A DNA stretch of 60,000 nucleotides. Origin: Cryptomeria japonica (Eukaryota; Streptophyta; Pinopsida; Cupressales; Cupressaceae). Position numbers and translations under genes: made by a program. Below are positions 57,079 to 60,000 of this stretch, piece after piece. The notes under the pieces were generated by a model. It was not told the origin of the DNA, searched no databases, and saw nothing but the letters and a program-made list of their open reading frames with translations. The stretch lies in NCBI RefSeq assembly GCF_030272615.1, contig NC_081406.1, forward strand, positions 164,657,521 to 164,717,520, written 5' to 3'. Within the stretch, counting starts at the first letter, position 1; the number at the start of each line of letters is the position of its first letter.

Positions 57079-57207
57079 CTGCAATGAATAAAGGCATTTA
57101 ACTTCTCTTTGATAATAGGTATTTGAAAATTTACATATTCTAGTAAAGGTACCATGGATTTAAATAATACAAAAATAGTTTGTAATACATAGCAAGAAGA
57201 TTCTCAC

Positions 57208-57279
57208 AAAATTGTAAGGTTTTTCCAATTTCCAATGAAATCTGGTATTTTACCACTAAAATTGTTACTACTTGCTACA
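57208..57279 (-). CDS. LRR exon 2 (72 nt)
   Basis: The exon is 72 nt with acceptor ttttgcag and donor gtgaga. It reads VASSNNFSGKIPDFIGNW then KNLTIL. This is the best-conserved repeat of LRR-VIII-2 receptor kinases, where F.G.IPDFIGNW is nearly invariant. It is open and in phase with both neighbours, and the intron on its upstream side is about 110 bp. Confidence 0.9.
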
Positions 57280-57389
57280 CTGCAAAACGAAAAAAACAAG
57301 TTACAATGCTTAAAATCACATATTTATTCAATATTATTTTTCTAAACTTTGACTGCTAAAACATAGAACTAAAAACCATACAAACTTAC

Positions 57390-57461
57390 AAATTTTCCAA
57401 TCCATGGAACCGAGCATATATTTCAGGTATCCTCCCATACAATTGATTACTTTGAATATAC
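57390..57461 (-). CDS. LRR exon 1 of the visible series (72 nt)
   Basis: The exon is 72 nt, phase 2 in and out. The acceptor is tatttatag and the donor gtaagt. It reads YIQSNQLYGRIPEIY followed by ARFHGLENF, one leucine-rich repeat with the LxxNxLxGxIP core. The two trailing bases join the first base of the next exon to give Phe, as in the family's 'L..F.V/A..N.F.GKIPDFI' boundary. No stop codon. No LRR exon is visible upstream up to 60 kb, so the signal peptide and first repeats lie outside the window or are lost. Confidence 0.85.
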
Positions 57462-57721
57462 CTATAAATATGAAGAAAAGAAAATATCAATTTTAATACT
57501 TAGCATAAATAATACATACAGTTCAATTTCTAAAAATAAATATATACCATTATCATAATAAATCTATGAACAACACAAATATTTATCTTATTGATAATAA
57601 AATTAGCACAACCTATATTATTTAAAAAATAGTAATTCTATATTTTTTAACTTGATTAGCTAATTCAAACAACTACAATGATCTAAACTTTGGTGCTATA
57701 ATCTTCATATGTGTAGTGTCA

Positions 57722-57955
57722 TAGTTAAAACACTTCTTTGGTGAAGCAACCACCAAGGTTCAAACCCCTATAGGGGCACTATGCTCGCATGCCTTGTGTC
57801 TTTGCTGGCCCATTGTGCTCACGGGTTTGAACATGTGAAGTGTCGGGATGAGGTCCCCTATTGTGGCCTCACTGGTTCATAGCTCTGGGTCAAAAGTGTT
57901 TCATGTGGAGCCAGAGGCCGTGTCATTGCAGCACCACCGATCACATTAAAAAGTT
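57722..57955 (+). mobile_element. tRNA-derived SINE candidate
   Basis: A-box-like TAGTTAAAACA at 57722 and B-box GGTTCAAACCCC at 57757 lie 35 bp apart, as in tRNA genes. The intervening 'ggtgaagcaaccaccaa' forms a short stem. The GC-richer block stops near 57955, in strong contrast with the AT-rich surroundings. No cloverleaf can be completed, so it is not a tRNA gene. It sits upstream of LRR exon 1. Target duplications are not clear. Confidence 0.5.
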
Positions 57956-58502
57956 TATGAGACATTAATTTATTTTTTTTAGAAAAGAAATTTGGTGTTG
58001 CAATCAAACTATATTATTCTATACAAGTCATTTGTAATCACACTTCTATATAAAATTAAAGCAATTTCCTTTAGCAATGCGTGTTGAATATATGAAGAAA
58101 ATTAGGACTCAAAACCATAATAACATATGACTTACATAAAATTGTAATTACGTCAAGAGACGTATTACTCTTACAAGTGGATGTCAAAACATTTGTTAAC
58201 AAAAACTAAAAGGGTTTAATTTGATTTGAGTGTTAATGGAATGAAATTAAATAACTTAGATTGCATGTAGCCACTCATCATTTACACTCTATTTTTCTAA
58301 TGAATTAAACAATTAGAGATTAGCAAAATAAAAATCAATAGAACATCAAAGAAAAATCAACATGTATATGAAAAATAGAGTCCATAACATTATAAAATGT
58401 AAGTTAATTATAATTGAAGAATTGTTTAAGATTTAAATAAAATAATTCAAATAAAATTAAATCACTGAAATTAATATAATTATTTTTTCACAATCTATAA
58501 TA
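57956..58502. other. AT-rich, nothing recognised
   Basis: I looked on the minus strand for an upstream LRR exon and saw none. Confidence 0.45.
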
Positions 58503-58682
58503 GTAGTTGTTCTTGCTTTTGGATTAGACTATGTATGTTTATTTCCATCAACATTTCGGATCACACTTTGTGATCCATCATGAGGATGATAGAAAGATCA
58601 TAATGATGAATCATAGAGTGTGATCAGAAACATTGATGCAAATAAACATACACAATCTAATCTAGAAACAAGAACAACAACT
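58503..58682. repeat. Foldback element 2 (arms about 80 bp)
   Basis: The left arm (58503-58581) contains 'gtatgtttatttccatcaac' and 'gatcacactttgtgatccat'. The right arm (58602-58682) is its inverse with scattered mismatches, around a loop of about 20 bp. It shares 'tctagattagattgtgt' (on the inverse arm) and 'tgatccatcat' with the elements at 56000 and 58901. Confidence 0.85.
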
Positions 58683-59395
58683 TAAATTAAATTAAATAAC
58701 TTACAGGAATTAATATAAATAACTAAAATTAAATTAACTTAAATAGCTAAAATTAAAATAAAAATCATAACATAATAAAATTTAAGTTAATTAAAATTTA
58801 AAAATAGTTTAAGAATTAAAAATTTAAATTAAATAATTTTTAAATTAAATCAAATTGAAAAAAATAGATTAAAGCTATGAGATTTCCACAATCCATATTG
58901 TATACTAGTTTATTTTTCTAGATTCGATTGTGTGTATTTTTTACACACAATCGAATCTAGACAAATAAACTAGTATAAAATAGATTAATTTAAATTAAAT
59001 TAAATAACTCAAATAAATTAATCAAATAACTAAAAGTAAATTAAATTAAATTAAATAACTAAATTAAAATGAAAATGAAAATGGTAACATAATAAAATTT
59101 AAACTACTAAAAATATAAGAATTATTTTTAAAATATTAAATTAAATACCTAAAATTAAAATTGAAAACATAATATAAAAAAATTAAGCTAATTAAGAATT
59201 GTTTGATAATTAAAAATCAAATAAAACAACTTAAATTAAATTAAATTAAATAATCCAAATGAAATTAAATTAAATAACTAAAATTAAAATTTAAAAAAAA
59301 ATAACTTAAATTAAATTAAGTTAAATAACTCAAATTAAATTAAATAACTAAAATTAAATTAAATTGAACAATTAAAATATTTTACTATAACTTTT
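58683..59395. repeat. Low-complexity (AAATTAA)-type AT repeat
   Basis: About 700 bp made mostly of 'aaattaaatt', 'ataactaaaatta' and 'aaataactcaaatt' words in irregular order. It is a decayed AT-rich minisatellite that encloses foldback element 3. Confidence 0.7.
58901..58977. repeat. Foldback element 3: near-perfect 36-bp hairpin
   Basis: Arms 58901-58936 and 58942-58977 are inverse copies with one mismatch and a 5-nt loop. The arm contains 'ctagattcgattgtgtgta', related to 'ctagattagattgtgt' in the two longer foldback elements. Confidence 0.95.
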
Positions 59396-59516
59396 TTTTT
59401 ATTTCTTGGTTTCCTCACAATACATTAGTAATTTATAGCTTATTTACTTAGAGAGATAAGATTTCCATAGTCCATGACAAATTCATTCATATATGCTTCT
59501 GGATTCAGCCATGTAG

Positions 59517-60000
59517 TGTTGGATATGGTTGGTCATTGTTGTTGCTAGGATATATGTTTTTGTCATTGATGTCAACATATTCCTGTGATTTTCTCTGGTG
59601 ACTGTAGATTGGGAAGACTCTCTGATCCAATTTGTAGTGTTGTTTTGTTGATCATTGTTTTGTTGAGTTCAATATACCCTCTAGTATATTTCGGTGTGGT
59701 TAGGTCTAGTGCTGAGCTTTTGGGATATTGTTTTGAATGATGTTGTGTATCTTAATTTTAGCTGGATTATGATTTGGTGCTTCGCAAGTTATCTTTCTTC
59801 ATGACACTTGTTGATTAGTTGTGTTCTTGAGCTTCTAGACGTTGACCAATGAAGATTTGAAAAGTGGTGTTGGTGCAGTTGTTCTTGGTGATTCTATCAT
59901 GCTTGTTGGTGTTTCCTAGCTGTGTCCTATTTGTCTTGGCGATCCACATTTATCTCTATGCAATTTTTTAGTGGTTTCTATCAACCAGTTATAATTTATG
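59517..60000 (+). mobile_element. Start of an LTR, running off the window
   Basis: It begins TGTTGGATATGGTTGG and has 'tttgtcattgatgtcaacat' about 40 bp in, the same motif as near the LTR start at 30502 and in the LTR-like region near 42980. The base composition changes sharply from the AT repeat to its left. The rest lies outside the window. Confidence 0.6.

Larger units (their letters stand above)
5235..57461 (-). pseudogene. LRR-VIII-2-type receptor-like kinase ectodomain gene, partial, seven exons, giant introns
   Basis: Seven minus-strand exons translate into consecutive leucine-rich repeats. In family order they are a repeat with SNQLYGRIPEIY, then NNFSGKIPDFIGNW, then LEATSLEGPIPSTFSNL, a non-LRR spacer RISYLSRDGSNLSFIQN, then VLRNALVYGEIPKSIGN, then DLSFNNLTGLIPKAL, then LGNNNLIGKFEEWLS. 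That series is characteristic of plant LRR-VIII-2 receptor kinases: extracellular LRRs, malectin domain, one membrane span, cytoplasmic kinase. Each exon starts with one base finishing a codon and ends with two bases of the next, and all six junctions restore sensible codons. Introns are about 110 to 265 bp between exons 1 and 5, then about 40.9 kb and 10.2 kb. An in-frame TAA in exon 6 and a duplication over exon 4 suggest a decayed copy. Earlier LRR, malectin and kinase exons are not found. A single transcript across 52 kb is inference; the exon calls are strong. Confidence 0.72.

Noticed and set aside
57722-57800. tRNA gene
   Set aside because: A and B boxes are present, but no acceptor stem or anticodon arm can be completed. 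A SINE head is more likely.
1-60000. CRISPR arrays, prophage, bacterial operons, organelle genes
   Set aside because: There are no regularly spaced repeats, dense gene arrays, ribosomal genes or organellar sequences. The repeat content is typical of a plant nuclear genome.

Overview
The window is an AT-rich stretch of nuclear DNA from a seed plant, packed with decayed LTR retrotransposons of several lineages. The giant introns, the layered insertions and the element types fit a large, slowly purged genome such as a conifer. That is inferred from style, not from a diagnostic gene. I see no bacterial, organellar, rRNA or CRISPR features.

One host gene can be supported. Seven short exons on the minus strand (57390-57461, 57208-57279, 57007-57078, 56733-56804, 56469-56540, 15468-15551, 5235-5297) encode successive leucine-rich repeats. 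They follow the order and exon phase of the LRR-VIII-2 receptor-like kinases (the At1g53430 / At1g07650 / RKF1 type). All six junctions keep the reading frame (phase 2) and all have GT..AG borders. If this is one gene, exons 5 and 6 are separated by an intron of about 40.9 kb and exons 6 and 7 by one of about 10.2 kb. Most of the window is therefore transposon-filled intron. Exon 6 has an in-frame TAA, and a perfect 93-bp tandem duplication covers the 3' part and donor site of exon 4. This copy may be a pseudogene. Upstream LRR exons and the malectin and kinase exons are not visible here.

Layout, left to right. 0.2-1.4 kb: copia RT/RNase H relic (+). 8.2-13.9 kb: copia relic with 3' LTR (+). 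16.89-20.88 kb: non-autonomous gypsy-like element with both LTRs and TSD AATAT. 22.33-25.73 kb: LARD-like element with 358-bp LTRs (-). 26.65-27.00 kb: complete TRIM with TSD TGCCA (-). 27.6-33.86 kb: LTR, gag-like relic and 5'-truncated copia (-). 39.7-42.4 kb: Ty3/Tat-like gag relic and primer-binding site (-). 44.2-45.4 kb: gag-only element with three zinc knuckles (+). 45.66-52.57 kb: nearly complete copia (-) with TSD AATTG, carrying a 993-bp terminal-inverted-repeat element in its 3' LTR and itself inserted in an unrecognised element ORF (45.5/52.6-54.0 kb). 54.0-54.7 kb: LTR-like piece. 56-59 kb: LRR exons 1-5, a SINE candidate and foldback elements. 59.5 kb to the end: start of another LTR.

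None of the retroelement genes is intact. Stops, frameshifts and lost catalytic residues occur throughout.
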